Part shown: positions 55,935 through 64,000 of the stretch, in pieces
How the letters are laid out: the number at the start of each line of letters is the position of its first letter
How positions within the stretch are numbered: the first letter of the stretch is position 1
DNA from: Pseudomonas abietaniphila
GTDB lineage: Bacteria > Pseudomonadota > Gammaproteobacteria > Pseudomonadales > Pseudomonadaceae
DNA length: 64,000 nt
NCBI RefSeq assembly: GCF_900100795.1
Contig: NZ_FNCO01000005.1
Span: forward strand, 248,001-312,000
Direction of reading: 5' to 3'
Notes under the pieces: model-generated
The model's database searches: none
Told to the model about the DNA's origin: nothing
What the model saw: the letters and a program-made list of their open reading frames with translations, nothing else
Made by a program: the position numbers and the translations under genes

Positions 55935-56690
55935 TTACTGCTGAGATTGCCGCACCTGGTTTTCCAGTTCCTGCTTGAGCCCTGGCTCAATCTTCAACTG
56001 CTTGGCGAGTTCATCCAGATACGCGCGCTCCATGAAGTGCTCTTCATCGACCATCATCACGCTGGCCAGGTACATCTCGGCGGCGATTTCCGGGGTGCGC
56101 GCGGAACGGGCGACGTCGGTCGGGTCCAGCGGCTTGTTCAGCTCGACGTGCAGCCATTGCTGCAAATCACTGTCGCCAGTCAGGCGAGTAAATTCGCCTT
56201 CGATCAACTGTCGTTCGTTTGCATCGACGTGCCCGTCGGCCTTGGCCGCCGCCACCAGCGCTCGCAGGATGGCCTCGCTGTGTTGCTCGACCTGTGCAGG
56301 AGGCACCCGGTCAACGGTCTGCAGCTCGGTCTGTTGCGAGGCGCCTTGACCTTGATTGGCCTGCCAGTTGCCATAGGCCTTGTACGCCAGGACGCCTAAC
56401 GCGGCCAGACCGCCGTAGGTCAGCGCCTTGCCTCCGATCTTGCGCGCGCTTTTGTTGCCCAGCAGCAATCCCATTGCCCCGGCTGCCAGCGCGCCGCCTC
56501 CCGCGCCCGAAAGAAACCCGCCAAGGTTGCCGCCGCCTACTTTGCCCAGCAAATCGTTGAGGCCGCCTTGCGCGCCCTTCCCCTGCACGCCGTTACCGTG
56601 GGAACCGGAGGGCGCCGGCCCGCCTGAGGCGTTCTTCAGCAGGTCCTGGCCGGATTTCAACAATTGATCGAGCAAGCCACGGGTGTTCAT
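55935..56690 (-). CDS. DUF533 / TerB-like protein (YebE family)
   Basis: The 251-residue protein has a basic amphipathic N-terminus (MNTRGLLDQLLKSGQDLL) and a long Gly/Ala-rich stretch (about 40-110) with a hydrophobic segment around GALAAGAMGLLLG. A C-terminal TerB-like helical domain (about 140-245, VAAAKADGHVDANERQLIEGEF) follows. This is the DUF533/YebE layout; the function is unknown and the membrane association is inferred. The start MNTRGLL at 56690 is preceded by an AGGAGC site. It diverges from the LysR gene with a 178-base gap. Confidence 0.83.
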   Translation of the reverse strand: MNTRGLLDQLLKSGQDLLKNASGGPAPSGSHGNGVQGKGAQGGLNDLLGKVGGGNLGGFLSGAGGGALAAGAMGLLLGNKSARKIGGKALTYGGLAALGVLAYKAYGNWQANQGQGASQQTELQTVDRVPPAQVEQHSEAILRALVAAAKADGHVDANERQLIEGEFTRLTGDSDLQQWLHVELNKPLDPTDVARSARTPEIAAEMYLASVMMVDEEHFMERAYLDELAKQLKIEPGLKQELENQVRQSQQ

Positions 56691-56868
56691 AAGAAAGCTC
56701 CTGAAAACGGAAGAAATCATTCGACTCGCAAGGTAAGACGAAGTCGGCAAACCGGGCTTTCAGGTGTGCTTCTGAATGTTGCCGCCTCCATAGACGTCGC
56801 TGGCGGCCCCTCAGGAAAAACGATATACAGTCGTTCAATTCTAAAAAGCCAAGCGAGCCGGTGCCCTC

Positions 56869-57783
56869 ATGATGACGCTACGTCAGATCCGTCACTTCAT
56901 TGCGGTCGCGGAAACCGGATCGATCTCGGCGGCCGCCCAAGCGGTGTTCATCTCTCAATCGACGCTGACCCTGGCCATTCAGCAACTGGAAGAAGAGATC
57001 GGGGTCAGCCTGTTCAGCCGTCACGCCAAGGGCATGACCCTGACCCACCAAGGCCACCAGTTCCTGCGTCAGGCCCACCTGATTCTTGCCACCGTCGAAA
57101 ACGCCAAGCGCAGCCTGCAGCAAGGCGCCGATCAGGTGGCCGGGCAGTTGATCATCGGCGTGACGAGCCTGGTCGCCGGTTACTACCTCGCAGACTTGCT
57201 GACCCGTTTTCAGCGCGCGTACCCCAACGTGGACATCCGGGTGATGGAGGATGAGCGGCCTTATATCGAACACCTGCTGGTCAGCGGCGAAATCGACGTC
57301 GGCGTATTGATTCTGTCGAACCTGGAAGATCGCCACGCACTGCAGACCGAGGTCCTGACTCACTCACCCCACCGCCTGTGGCTGCCGGCGCAACACCCGT
57401 TGCTGGAACAGGACAGCATCAACCTGGCCGACGTCGCGCGTGAGCCGCTGATCCAGCTCAACGTCGATGAAATGGGCACCAATGCCCAGCGCGTCTGGTC
57501 ACGCGCCGGGCTGCAACCCAAGGTCACGTTGCGCACGGCCTCGACCGAGGCGGTCCGCAGCCTGGTGGCCGCCGGCCTGGGCGTGTCGATCCAGCCGGAC
57601 ATGACCTATCGCCCGTGGTCGCTGGAGGGCGACATCATCGAAGCACGCCCGATCGCGGACCTGACCCAGACGCTGGACGTCGGCCTTGCATGGCGGCGCG
57701 GCACTGCGCGTCCCTCGTTGGTCGACCCATTTCTCAGCGTGGCCCGCGAACAACCGCATCCGGGGCGCAGGCCATCTATTTAA
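56869..57783 (+). CDS. LysR-type transcriptional regulator
   Basis: The 304-residue protein has the LysR winged helix at residues 3-60 (RQIRHFIAVAETGSISAAAQ, then FISQSTLTLAIQQLEEEIG) and the two-lobe effector domain from about residue 92. It is transcribed in the same direction as, and just upstream of, the aldehyde dehydrogenase-ABC cluster, with a REP doublet between. It may control that cluster, or the divergent DUF533 gene. The double ATG start is used (56869). It has no membrane segment. Confidence 0.9.
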   Translation: MMTLRQIRHFIAVAETGSISAAAQAVFISQSTLTLAIQQLEEEIGVSLFSRHAKGMTLTHQGHQFLRQAHLILATVENAKRSLQQGADQVAGQLIIGVTSLVAGYYLADLLTRFQRAYPNVDIRVMEDERPYIEHLLVSGEIDVGVLILSNLEDRHALQTEVLTHSPHRLWLPAQHPLLEQDSINLADVAREPLIQLNVDEMGTNAQRVWSRAGLQPKVTLRTASTEAVRSLVAAGLGVSIQPDMTYRPWSLEGDIIEARPIADLTQTLDVGLAWRRGTARPSLVDPFLSVAREQPHPGRRPSI

Positions 57784-57895
57784 TCGAACGCTGCATTCAG
57801 TATTTAGAATTTGTCGAGCCCTGGAAGCCGCACTAGGCTCTGAGGCTTGGGAACTGAGTTGTTTCCGGATTTTGCGGAGCGCCGCAGCGCCGGAT

Positions 57896-57987
57896 CTGTG
57901 GGAGCGAATTTATTCGCGAGACGCCCGTACAGCCGGTAAAGACAGGTCGCCTGTGTGCATCTATCGCGAATAAATTCGCTCCCACAG
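57896..57987. repeat. REP doublet, AATTTATTCGCGA subtype
   Basis: Inverted arms CTGTGGGAGCGAATTTATTC (57896) and GCGAATAAATTCGCTCCCAC (to 57987) lie between the LysR gene and the aldehyde dehydrogenase gene. Both arms share the same AATTTATT variant, as expected if they change together. Confidence 0.87.
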
Positions 57988-58070
57988 TTATCCAGCGCTG
58001 CGCCCGACAACGGCGACACGTTGGCTACGCGCCATAAATAACAAAGCATCGACACAAGGAAGCTCGAACA

Positions 58071-59549
58071 ATGGCTGGCGCAGCAACCCCACACACCGCA
58101 ACCGCTCAACTGTTCACCTCTTTGCTGATCGACGGTGAACTGGTCGCGGGTCAGGGGTTTGTCGAACCGATCCTGAACCCCGCCACCGGCGAGGTATTGA
58201 CCCACATTGCCGAAGCCAGCACCGAGCAGGTCGAGACTGCCATTCTGGCGGCCAACCGCGCCTTCACCGGTTGGTCGCGCACCACGCCGCAACAACGCTC
58301 CAATATTCTGCTGAGCATCGCCGATGCCATCGAAAAAAACGCTGACCATCTGGCGCAACTGGAATCGCTGAACTGCGGCAAACCCCTGCACCTGGCGCGT
58401 CAGGATGACCTGACCGCCGCTGTCGACGTGTTCCGCTTCTTCGCCGGCGCCGTCCGTTGCCAGACCGGTCAGTTGTCCGGCGAATACGTACCGGGCTACA
58501 CCAGCATGGTCCGCCGCGACCCGATTGGCGTCGTTGCATCGATTGCGCCGTGGAACTACCCGATCATGATGGCTGCCTGGAAGATCGCTCCGGCGCTGGC
58601 GGCGGGCAATACGCTGGTCTTCAAACCCTCGGAACACACACCACTGTCCATATTGGCGTTGGCGCCGGTTTTCGCCCGCCTGCTGCCCAACGGTGTGATC
58701 AACATCCTCTGCGGCGGCGGTGAAGGGGTCGGCAGTCACCTGGTCAGCCACCCGAAAGTGCGCATGGTCTCGCTGACCGGCGATATCGTCACCGGCCAGA
58801 AAATCCTCCAGGCCGCGGCCAAAACCCTGAAACGAACGCACCTCGAACTGGGCGGCAAGGCGCCGGTGATCGTCTGCAACGATGCCGACATTGCGGCGGT
58901 CGTCGAGGGTGTGCGCACCTACGGCTATTACAACGCCGGCCAGGACTGCACGGCCGCGTGTCGCATCTACGCTCAGGCCGGTATTCACGACAAGCTGGTC
59001 GCCGAGCTGGGTGCTGCGGTCAGCAGCCTGCGATTCGCCGGCAAGCGCGATGCCGACAACGAAATCGGCCCGCTGATCAGTGTGCGTCAGCGTGATCGGG
59101 TCGCCAGCTTCGTTGAGCGTGCGCTGAGCCAGCCCCATATCGAACGCATCACTGGCGCCGCGGTGCACTCAGGCCCTGGCTTCTTTTATCAGCCGACCTT
59201 GCTCGCCGGGTGCAAGCAAGGCGATGAGATCGTCCAGCGAGAAGTGTTCGGCCCGGTGGTAACCGTCACCCGCTTCGACGAATTGTCCCAGGCCGTGGAA
59301 TGGGCCAACGACTCGGAATACGGCCTGGCCTCGTCGATCTGGACGCAAAACCTCGACAAGGCCATGCAAGTCGCCGCGCGTTTGCAGTACGGCTGCACCT
59401 GGATCAACAGCCATTTCATGCTGGTCAGCGAAATGCCCCATGGCGGCCTGAAACGTTCGGGCTACGGGAAGGACCTGTCGAGCGATTCGCTTCAGGACTA
59501 CAGCGTTGTCAGACACATCATGGCGCGCCACGGCAGCGATCTGCCGTGA
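58071..59549 (+). CDS. Aldehyde dehydrogenase, gamma-aminobutyraldehyde type (YdcW/PatD-like)
   Basis: This is an NAD(P)-dependent aldehyde dehydrogenase of 492 residues. Catalytic cysteine C293 is in AGQDCTAACRI and glutamate E259 in LELGGKAPVIV. The cofactor segment reads APWNYPIMMAAWKIAP. Neighbouring genes match the E. coli ydcSTUV-ydcW arrangement, where YdcW oxidises gamma-aminobutyraldehyde to GABA during putrescine breakdown, but betaine-aldehyde or other activities cannot be excluded. An AAGGAAG site precedes the ATG. It leads the five-gene cluster. Confidence 0.83.
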   Translation: MAGAATPHTATAQLFTSLLIDGELVAGQGFVEPILNPATGEVLTHIAEASTEQVETAILAANRAFTGWSRTTPQQRSNILLSIADAIEKNADHLAQLESLNCGKPLHLARQDDLTAAVDVFRFFAGAVRCQTGQLSGEYVPGYTSMVRRDPIGVVASIAPWNYPIMMAAWKIAPALAAGNTLVFKPSEHTPLSILALAPVFARLLPNGVINILCGGGEGVGSHLVSHPKVRMVSLTGDIVTGQKILQAAAKTLKRTHLELGGKAPVIVCNDADIAAVVEGVRTYGYYNAGQDCTAACRIYAQAGIHDKLVAELGAAVSSLRFAGKRDADNEIGPLISVRQRDRVASFVERALSQPHIERITGAAVHSGPGFFYQPTLLAGCKQGDEIVQREVFGPVVTVTRFDELSQAVEWANDSEYGLASSIWTQNLDKAMQVAARLQYGCTWINSHFMLVSEMPHGGLKRSGYGKDLSSDSLQDYSVVRHIMARHGSDLP

Positions 59550-59672
59550 ACAGCAGATGCCACATCGGCTTCAACTAACACCGCTACGCTAATAAGAGCT
59601 TGAAACAAGCACGCCGCACCGAGTCACCGTTCAAAACTGCCCCGACCATAATTTGAAAAAGAGGGAACCCCC

Positions 59673-60824
59673 ATGTCAGTGCAAAAGACCGCGCTCCTGA
59701 GCGCTGTGATCACCGCGTTGTTCGCCAGCGGCACCTTGCAGGCGGCTGAAACGCTCAAGGCTGTCGGCAACGGCGAAGGCCAGCTGGATATCGTTGCGTG
59801 GCCGGGCTACATCGAACGGGGCGAAAGCGATAAGGCCTATGACTGGGTCACCGGCTTCGAACAGGAGACCGGGTGCAAGGTCAACGTCAAGACGGCGGCG
59901 ACCTCTGACGAGATGGTCAGCCTGATGACCAAGGGCGGTTATGACCTGGTGACGGCATCGGGGGATGCGTCGCTGCGTCTGGTGGCCGGCAAGCGTGTTC
60001 AGCCAATCAACACCGACCTGATTCCCAACTGGAAAACCCTCGACCCGCGCCTCAAAGACGGCCCGTGGTACACCGTCAACAAGCAGACTTACGGCACGCC
60101 CTACCAATGGGGCCCGAACGTGCTGATGTACAACACCAACGTGTTCAAGACGCCGCCGGTGAGCTGGAGCGTGGTGTTCGAGGCGCAGGACCTGCCGGAC
60201 GGCAAGCCCAACAAAGGCCGCGTCCAGGCCTATGACGGCCCGATCTACATCGCCGACGCAGCGCTGTATCTGAAAACCGCCAAGCCGGAACTGAAAATCG
60301 AAGACCCGTACCAGCTGACCGAAACCCAGTACAAGGCTGTGCTCGACCTGCTGCGCGCCCAGCACCCGTTGGTGCACCGCTACTGGCATGACGCGACCGT
60401 GCAGATGAGCGACGTGAAGAACGAAGGCGTCGCGGCGTCCAGCTCCTGGGGCTACATGGTCAACGGCCTGGTCGCCGACAAGCAGCCAGTCGCCTCGACC
60501 ATCCCGCAGGAAGGCGCGACCGGTTGGGCCGACACCACCATGTTGCACGCCGACGCCAAGCACCCGAACTGCGCCTACAAGTGGATGAACTGGTCGCTGC
60601 AACCGAAAGTCCAGGGCGACGTTGCAGCGTGGTTCGGTTCACTGCCGGTGGTGCCTGAAGCGTGCAAGGCCAGCGAACTGCTGGGTGCCGAAGGCTGCGC
60701 CACCAACGGCTTCGACCTGTTCGACAAGATCGCCTTCTGGAAAACCCCGCAAGCCGAGGGTGGCAAGTACGTGCCGTACAGCCGCTGGACCCAGGACTAC
60801 ATCGCGATCATGGGCGGGCGATAA
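59673..60824 (+). CDS. ABC transporter periplasmic substrate-binding protein, polyamine-type (YdcS-like)
   Basis: The 383-residue product has a signal peptide (residues 1-23, cleaved after LQA). Its mature region begins with the PotD/YdcS-like pattern QLDIVAWPGYIERGESDKAYD. The middle segments YDLVTASGDASLRLV and PYQWGPNVLMYNTNVF are typical of spermidine/putrescine binders. It delivers substrate to the permease pair encoded downstream. A GAGGGAA ribosome-binding site precedes the ATG. Ligand identity is inferred only from family and the partner dehydrogenase. Confidence 0.85.
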   Translation: MSVQKTALLSAVITALFASGTLQAAETLKAVGNGEGQLDIVAWPGYIERGESDKAYDWVTGFEQETGCKVNVKTAATSDEMVSLMTKGGYDLVTASGDASLRLVAGKRVQPINTDLIPNWKTLDPRLKDGPWYTVNKQTYGTPYQWGPNVLMYNTNVFKTPPVSWSVVFEAQDLPDGKPNKGRVQAYDGPIYIADAALYLKTAKPELKIEDPYQLTETQYKAVLDLLRAQHPLVHRYWHDATVQMSDVKNEGVAASSSWGYMVNGLVADKQPVASTIPQEGATGWADTTMLHADAKHPNCAYKWMNWSLQPKVQGDVAAWFGSLPVVPEACKASELLGAEGCATNGFDLFDKIAFWKTPQAEGGKYVPYSRWTQDYIAIMGGR

Positions 60825-60870
60825 GGCAGGGAGGTGTCGGCTGACTCCGGGCTCCGGCACACCGCAAAAC

Positions 60871-60959
60871 CTGTAGGAGCGCGCTTGCCCGCGAATGCGA
60901 TCTGTCTGTGACATGGAGGGTGCCTGACACACCGCCATCGCGGGCAAGCGCGCTCCTAC
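60871..60959. repeat. REP doublet inside the ABC operon
   Basis: Inverted arms CTGTAGGAGCGCGCTTGCCC (60871) and CGCGGGCAAGCGCGCTCCTA (to 60959) lie between the binding-protein gene and the ATPase gene. Such stems can slow RNA decay of the upstream message. Confidence 0.87.
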
Positions 60960-60963
60960 TTTT

Positions 60964-60994
60964 GATCGCTCCACGCTGCGCATGGGAACGATCA
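60964..60994 (+). repeat. Degenerate DUF1534-like repeat, copy 3
   Basis: GATCGCTCCACGCTGCGCAT, then GGGAACGATC, retains the core and closing palindrome of the element seen at 11892 and 39521. Confidence 0.45.
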
Positions 60995-61084
60995 TCCCAG
61001 TGACGGCGTTCTTTCAGATGTCTGCATTTTGATGCACCCGGCGAACCCGCTGCGACGGCGTTCGCGTTCACTTGAGGTTTCACC

Positions 61085-62122
61085 ATGACCCTTGCAGTCC
61101 AGTTCACCCACGTTTCCCGTCAGTTCGGCGAAGTGAAAGCCGTTGACCGGGTTTCCATCGACATCAAGGACGGCGAGTTCTTTTCCATGCTGGGCCCGTC
61201 GGGCTCGGGCAAAACCACCTGCCTGCGCCTGATCGCAGGCTTTGAACAACCCAGCGCCGGTTCGATCCGCATCCACGGCGAAGAAGCCGCCGGACTGCCG
61301 CCCTACCAGCGCGACGTCAACACCGTGTTTCAGGATTACGCGCTGTTCCCCCATATGAACGTGCGCGACAACGTGGCGTATGGCTTGAAGGTTAAAGGCG
61401 TCGGCAAAAGCGAGCGACTGGCGCGTGCCGAAGAGGCCTTGAGCATGGTCGCCCTGGGCGGCTACGGCGATCGCAAGCCTGTGCAACTGTCGGGCGGTCA
61501 GCGCCAGCGCGTGGCACTGGCCCGTGCGCTGGTCAATCGGCCTCGTGTTCTGTTGCTCGACGAGCCCCTCGGTGCCCTCGACCTGAAGTTACGCGAGCAG
61601 ATGCAGAGCGAGCTGAAGAAGCTGCAACGCCAGCTTGGCATCACCTTTATCTTCGTGACCCACGACCAGACCGAAGCGCTGTCGATGTCGGACCGTGTCG
61701 CCGTGTTCAACAAGGGCCGCATCGAGCAGGTCGACACCCCGCGCAATCTGTACATGAAACCGGCGACCACCTTCGTCGCCGAATTCGTCGGCACCTCCAA
61801 CGTGTTGCGCGGCGAACTGGCGCAACAGCTGAGCGGCACACCGAACGCCTTTTCCATTCGCCCGGAACACATCCGCTTTGCAGAAGGCCCGCTGGCGAGT
61901 CATGAAATCGAGATCAGCGGCCTGCTGCACGACATTCAATATCAGGGCAGCGCCACGCGCTACGAGCTGAAACTGGACAACGGCCAGACCCTCAGCGTCA
62001 GCCAGGCCAATACCCAATGGCTGGACACCAGCGCGCAGCACCAGACCGGCCAGCGTGTCTGCGCTCGCTGGGCGCGCGAGGCGATGATCCCGCTGGCCGA
62101 CACCGTTACAGAGGCCCATTGA
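61085..62122 (+). CDS. ABC transporter ATP-binding protein, polyamine-type (YdcT/PotA-like)
   Basis: The 345-residue ATPase has Walker A GPSGSGKTT (residues 37-45), a Q-loop (NTVFQDYALFPHM), the signature LSGGQRQRVALARAL near 138 and Walker B LLLDEPLGALDLK near 158. A C-terminal TOBE domain from about 240 (FSIRPEHIRF) follows. It powers uptake through the two permeases encoded after it. It is separated from the binding-protein gene by 260 bases with a REP doublet, and its stop lies 1 base before the first permease start. Confidence 0.9.
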   Translation: MTLAVQFTHVSRQFGEVKAVDRVSIDIKDGEFFSMLGPSGSGKTTCLRLIAGFEQPSAGSIRIHGEEAAGLPPYQRDVNTVFQDYALFPHMNVRDNVAYGLKVKGVGKSERLARAEEALSMVALGGYGDRKPVQLSGGQRQRVALARALVNRPRVLLLDEPLGALDLKLREQMQSELKKLQRQLGITFIFVTHDQTEALSMSDRVAVFNKGRIEQVDTPRNLYMKPATTFVAEFVGTSNVLRGELAQQLSGTPNAFSIRPEHIRFAEGPLASHEIEISGLLHDIQYQGSATRYELKLDNGQTLSVSQANTQWLDTSAQHQTGQRVCARWAREAMIPLADTVTEAH

Positions 62123-62123
62123 G

Positions 62124-63074
62124 ATGAGCCAGACACTCGCCCATTCGGCGCCGATGTCAGGGCAAACGCTTCTGCGGCGCTTTTCCAATCTGCTGTACCG
62201 ACGGCCGAACCTGTACCTGTCGCTGCTGCTGATCCCGCCGCTGCTGTGGTTCGGCGCGATCTACCTCGGCTCGCTGCTGACGCTGTTGTGGCAAGGGTTC
62301 TACACCTTCGACGACTTCAGCATGACGGTCACGCCGGACCTGACCCTGACCAACTTCGGCGCGCTGTTCAACCCGGCCAACTTCGACGTGATCCAGCGCA
62401 CGTTGAGCATGGCGATTGCCGTGTCCATCGCCAGCGCCATCGTCGCGTTCCCCATCGCCTATTACATGGCGCGCTACACCACGGGCAAGACCAAGGCGTT
62501 TTTCTACATCGCGGTGATGATGCCGATGTGGGCCAGTTACATCGTCAAGGCCTACGCCTGGACGCTGCTGCTGGCCAAAGGCGGCGTCGCTCAGTGGTTC
62601 GTTCAGCACCTGGGGCTTGAGCCGGTGCTGCAGGTGATTCTGGGAATTCCCGGTGTCGGCGGCAGCACCTTGTCGACCTCGCATCTGGGCCGCTTCCTCG
62701 TGTTCGTCTACATCTGGCTGCCGTTCATGATCCTGCCGATCCAGGCCTCGCTGGAGCGCCTGCCACCGTCGCTGCTGCAAGCCTCGGCCGACCTGGGCGC
62801 CCAGCCTCGGCAGACGTTCATGCACGTGATCCTGCCGCTGTCGGTGCCAGGCATCGCTGCGGGCTCGATCTTCACCTTCTCGCTGACCCTGGGTGACTTC
62901 ATCGTGCCGCAACTGATCGGCCCACCCGGCTACTTCATCGGCAGCATGGTCTACGCACAGCAAGGCGCCATCGGCAACATGCCCATGGCGGCGGCCTTCA
63001 CCCTGGTGCCGATCGTGCTGATCGCCATCTACCTGTCCATCGTCAAACGACTGGGGGCTTTCGATGCGCTCTAA
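62124..63074 (+). CDS. ABC transporter permease, polyamine-type (YdcU/PotB-like)
   Basis: The 316-residue inner-membrane protein has about six transmembrane helices, the first at about residues 30-55. It carries the EAA-type loop [31 protein letters not shown] near residue 212 that contacts the ATPase. It overlaps the second permease gene by 11 bases, which ensures matched synthesis. The N-terminal extension of about 25 residues is cytoplasmic. Confidence 0.9.
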   Translation: MSQTLAHSAPMSGQTLLRRFSNLLYRRPNLYLSLLLIPPLLWFGAIYLGSLLTLLWQGFYTFDDFSMTVTPDLTLTNFGALFNPANFDVIQRTLSMAIAVSIASAIVAFPIAYYMARYTTGKTKAFFYIAVMMPMWASYIVKAYAWTLLLAKGGVAQWFVQHLGLEPVLQVILGIPGVGGSTLSTSHLGRFLVFVYIWLPFMILPIQASLERLPPSLLQASADLGAQPRQTFMHVILPLSVPGIAAGSIFTFSLTLGDFIVPQLIGPPGYFIGSMVYAQQGAIGNMPMAAAFTLVPIVLIAIYLSIVKRLGAFDAL

Positions 63075-63894
63075 ACCTTTCGTGAAGCAGGGCGACCAGG
63101 CCTCCTGGGGTCTGAAGATCGCGGCGTGGGGCGGGCTGGTGTTTCTGCATTTCCCGATCCTGATCATCTTCCTGTACGCCTTCAACACCGAAGACGCCGC
63201 GTTCAGCTTTCCGCCGCAGGGCTTCACCCTGAAGTGGTTCAGCGTGGCGTTCTCACGGCCTGACGTGCTGGAGTCGATCAAGCTGTCTCTGCAGATCGCC
63301 TGCGTCGCCACGCTGATTGCCATCGTGCTCGGCACGCTGGCCTCGGCGGCGCTGTATCGACGCGACTTCTTCGGCAAGGACGGCATCTCCCTGATGCTGA
63401 TCCTGCCGATCGCCCTGCCCGGCATCATCACCGGCCTGGCGTTGCTGTCGGCGTTCAAGACGCTGGGCATCGAGCCGGGGATGTTCACGATCATCGTCGG
63501 TCACGCGACCTTCTGTGTGGTGATCGTCTACAACAACGTCATCGCACGTCTGCGCCGCACCTCTCACAGCCTCATCGAAGCCTCGATGGACCTGGGTGCC
63601 GACGGCTGGCAGACCTTTCGCTACATCATCATGCCCAACCTCGGCTCGGCGTTGCTGGCCGGCGGCATGCTGGCGTTCGCGCTGTCGTTCGACGAAATCA
63701 TCGTCACCACCTTCACCGCAGGCCACGAACGCACGCTGCCGATCTGGCTGCTCAACCAACTCAGCCGCCCACGGGATGTGCCCGTGACCAATGTGGTCGC
63801 GATGCTGGTGATGATCGTAACCATGCTGCCGATTCTCGGCGCGTATTACCTCACCCGAGGCGGGGAAAGCGTGGCCGGGAGTGGCGGGAAATAA
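63064..63894 (+). CDS. ABC transporter permease, polyamine-type (YdcV/PotC-like)
   Basis: The 276-residue partner permease has about six helices. Its EAA-type loop [20 protein letters not shown] lies near residue 170, followed by [12 protein letters not shown]. It starts inside the end of the first permease gene. This is the last gene of the cluster in the window; a single REP arm follows. Together with the ATPase and binding protein it makes a complete type I ABC importer. Confidence 0.9.
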   Translation: MRSKPFVKQGDQASWGLKIAAWGGLVFLHFPILIIFLYAFNTEDAAFSFPPQGFTLKWFSVAFSRPDVLESIKLSLQIACVATLIAIVLGTLASAALYRRDFFGKDGISLMLILPIALPGIITGLALLSAFKTLGIEPGMFTIIVGHATFCVVIVYNNVIARLRRTSHSLIEASMDLGADGWQTFRYIIMPNLGSALLAGGMLAFALSFDEIIVTTFTAGHERTLPIWLLNQLSRPRDVPVTNVVAMLVMIVTMLPILGAYYLTRGGESVAGSGGK

Positions 63895-63945
63895 CCAAAG
63901 TGAGGCCGCGTGGCAGATCCCGCTCCCGGCCTGGAATACATACAA

Positions 63946-64000
63946 CTGTAGGAGCGTGGCTTGTGTCTGGGCCGCATTCGGACGATCGGCCGGGAACCGG
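63946..64000 (+). repeat. REP arm at the window end
   Basis: CTGTAGGAGCGTGGCTTGTG begins a REP arm of the GGCTTGTCCCGCGA subtype, but it diverges after GGCTTGTG. The partner arm, if any, lies beyond the window. Confidence 0.55.

Noticed and set aside
58021..58070. Sigma-54 promoter before the aldehyde dehydrogenase
   Set aside because: TTGGCTACGCGCCAT resembles the -24 element only in TGGC and lacks the TTGC at the right spacing.

Overview
The window is chromosomal DNA of a Pseudomonas, most likely of the fluorescens/syringae lineage. This rests on protein-level recognition (GlnD, LptF-type OmpA lipoprotein, complete Wsp cluster, Pseudomonas-type NdvB, RND efflux pair), on a gene order that largely follows the P. 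aeruginosa PAO1 tsf-to-wspA segment as I remember it, on the GC-rich codon use, and on dense Pseudomonas-type REP doublets. No rRNA, tRNA, prophage, transposase or CRISPR array was seen. It is core genome with repeat-rich intergenic spacers.

Layout. 1-6.4 kb: tsf (cut by the window edge) and rpsB on the minus strand, divergent from map-glnD-dapC. 6.4-12.9 kb: a Na+/H+ antiporter, an ArsC/Spx-like protein, dapD, the cysteine desulfurase pair csdA-csdE and tcdA. 13-18.5 kb: ndvB (membrane beta-glucan synthase), dapE, rlmA and a small conserved protein; as I recall this block lies elsewhere in PAO1. 18.7-24 kb: plsB, a YscW-like lipoprotein, a DUF4197 protein, a repeat-filled gap and a DUF4337 membrane protein. 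24-29 kb: a MexJK-like RND efflux operon with a divergent TetR gene. 29-34.4 kb: rsmJ, an unrecognised tandem-repeat protein, an extensin-like protein, a DUF72 protein with a small upstream partner, tsaB and adk. 34.6-43.7 kb: ppc, a small conserved gene, a DUF4398 lipoprotein plus lptF under a probable AlgU promoter, an alpha/beta hydrolase lipoprotein, a QEGLA/HExxxH protein with a lipoprotein, and a TetR regulator. 44-46.7 kb: lysS and prfB, the latter with its programmed +1 frameshift. 47-55.6 kb: the full wspABCDEFR surface-sensing cyclic-di-GMP cluster. 55.9-64 kb: a DUF533/TerB-like protein, a LysR regulator, and an aldehyde dehydrogenase plus four-gene ABC importer resembling E. coli ydcW-ydcSTUV (polyamine/GABA).

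How the genes work together. dapD, dapC and dapE are three enzymes of the succinylase branch of lysine/diaminopimelate synthesis. csdA, csdE and tcdA match the E. coli sulfur-transfer and ct6A tRNA-modification group; tsaB makes the t6A precursor and lies 20 kb away. rpsB, tsf, map, prfB, lysS, rlmA and rsmJ belong to translation. WspA-WspF form a chemosensory complex that controls the diguanylate cyclase WspR. The final five genes form an uptake-and-oxidation module for a putrescine-like or GABA-precursor substrate.

The clearest unexplained signals are a ~240-bp compound hairpin repeat present three times (two copies facing each other around a REP doublet), a second REP-like family with an ACGTC-type core, and a 209-residue protein with two nearly identical 45-residue repeats. 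I did not find a convincing new defence or mobile system.
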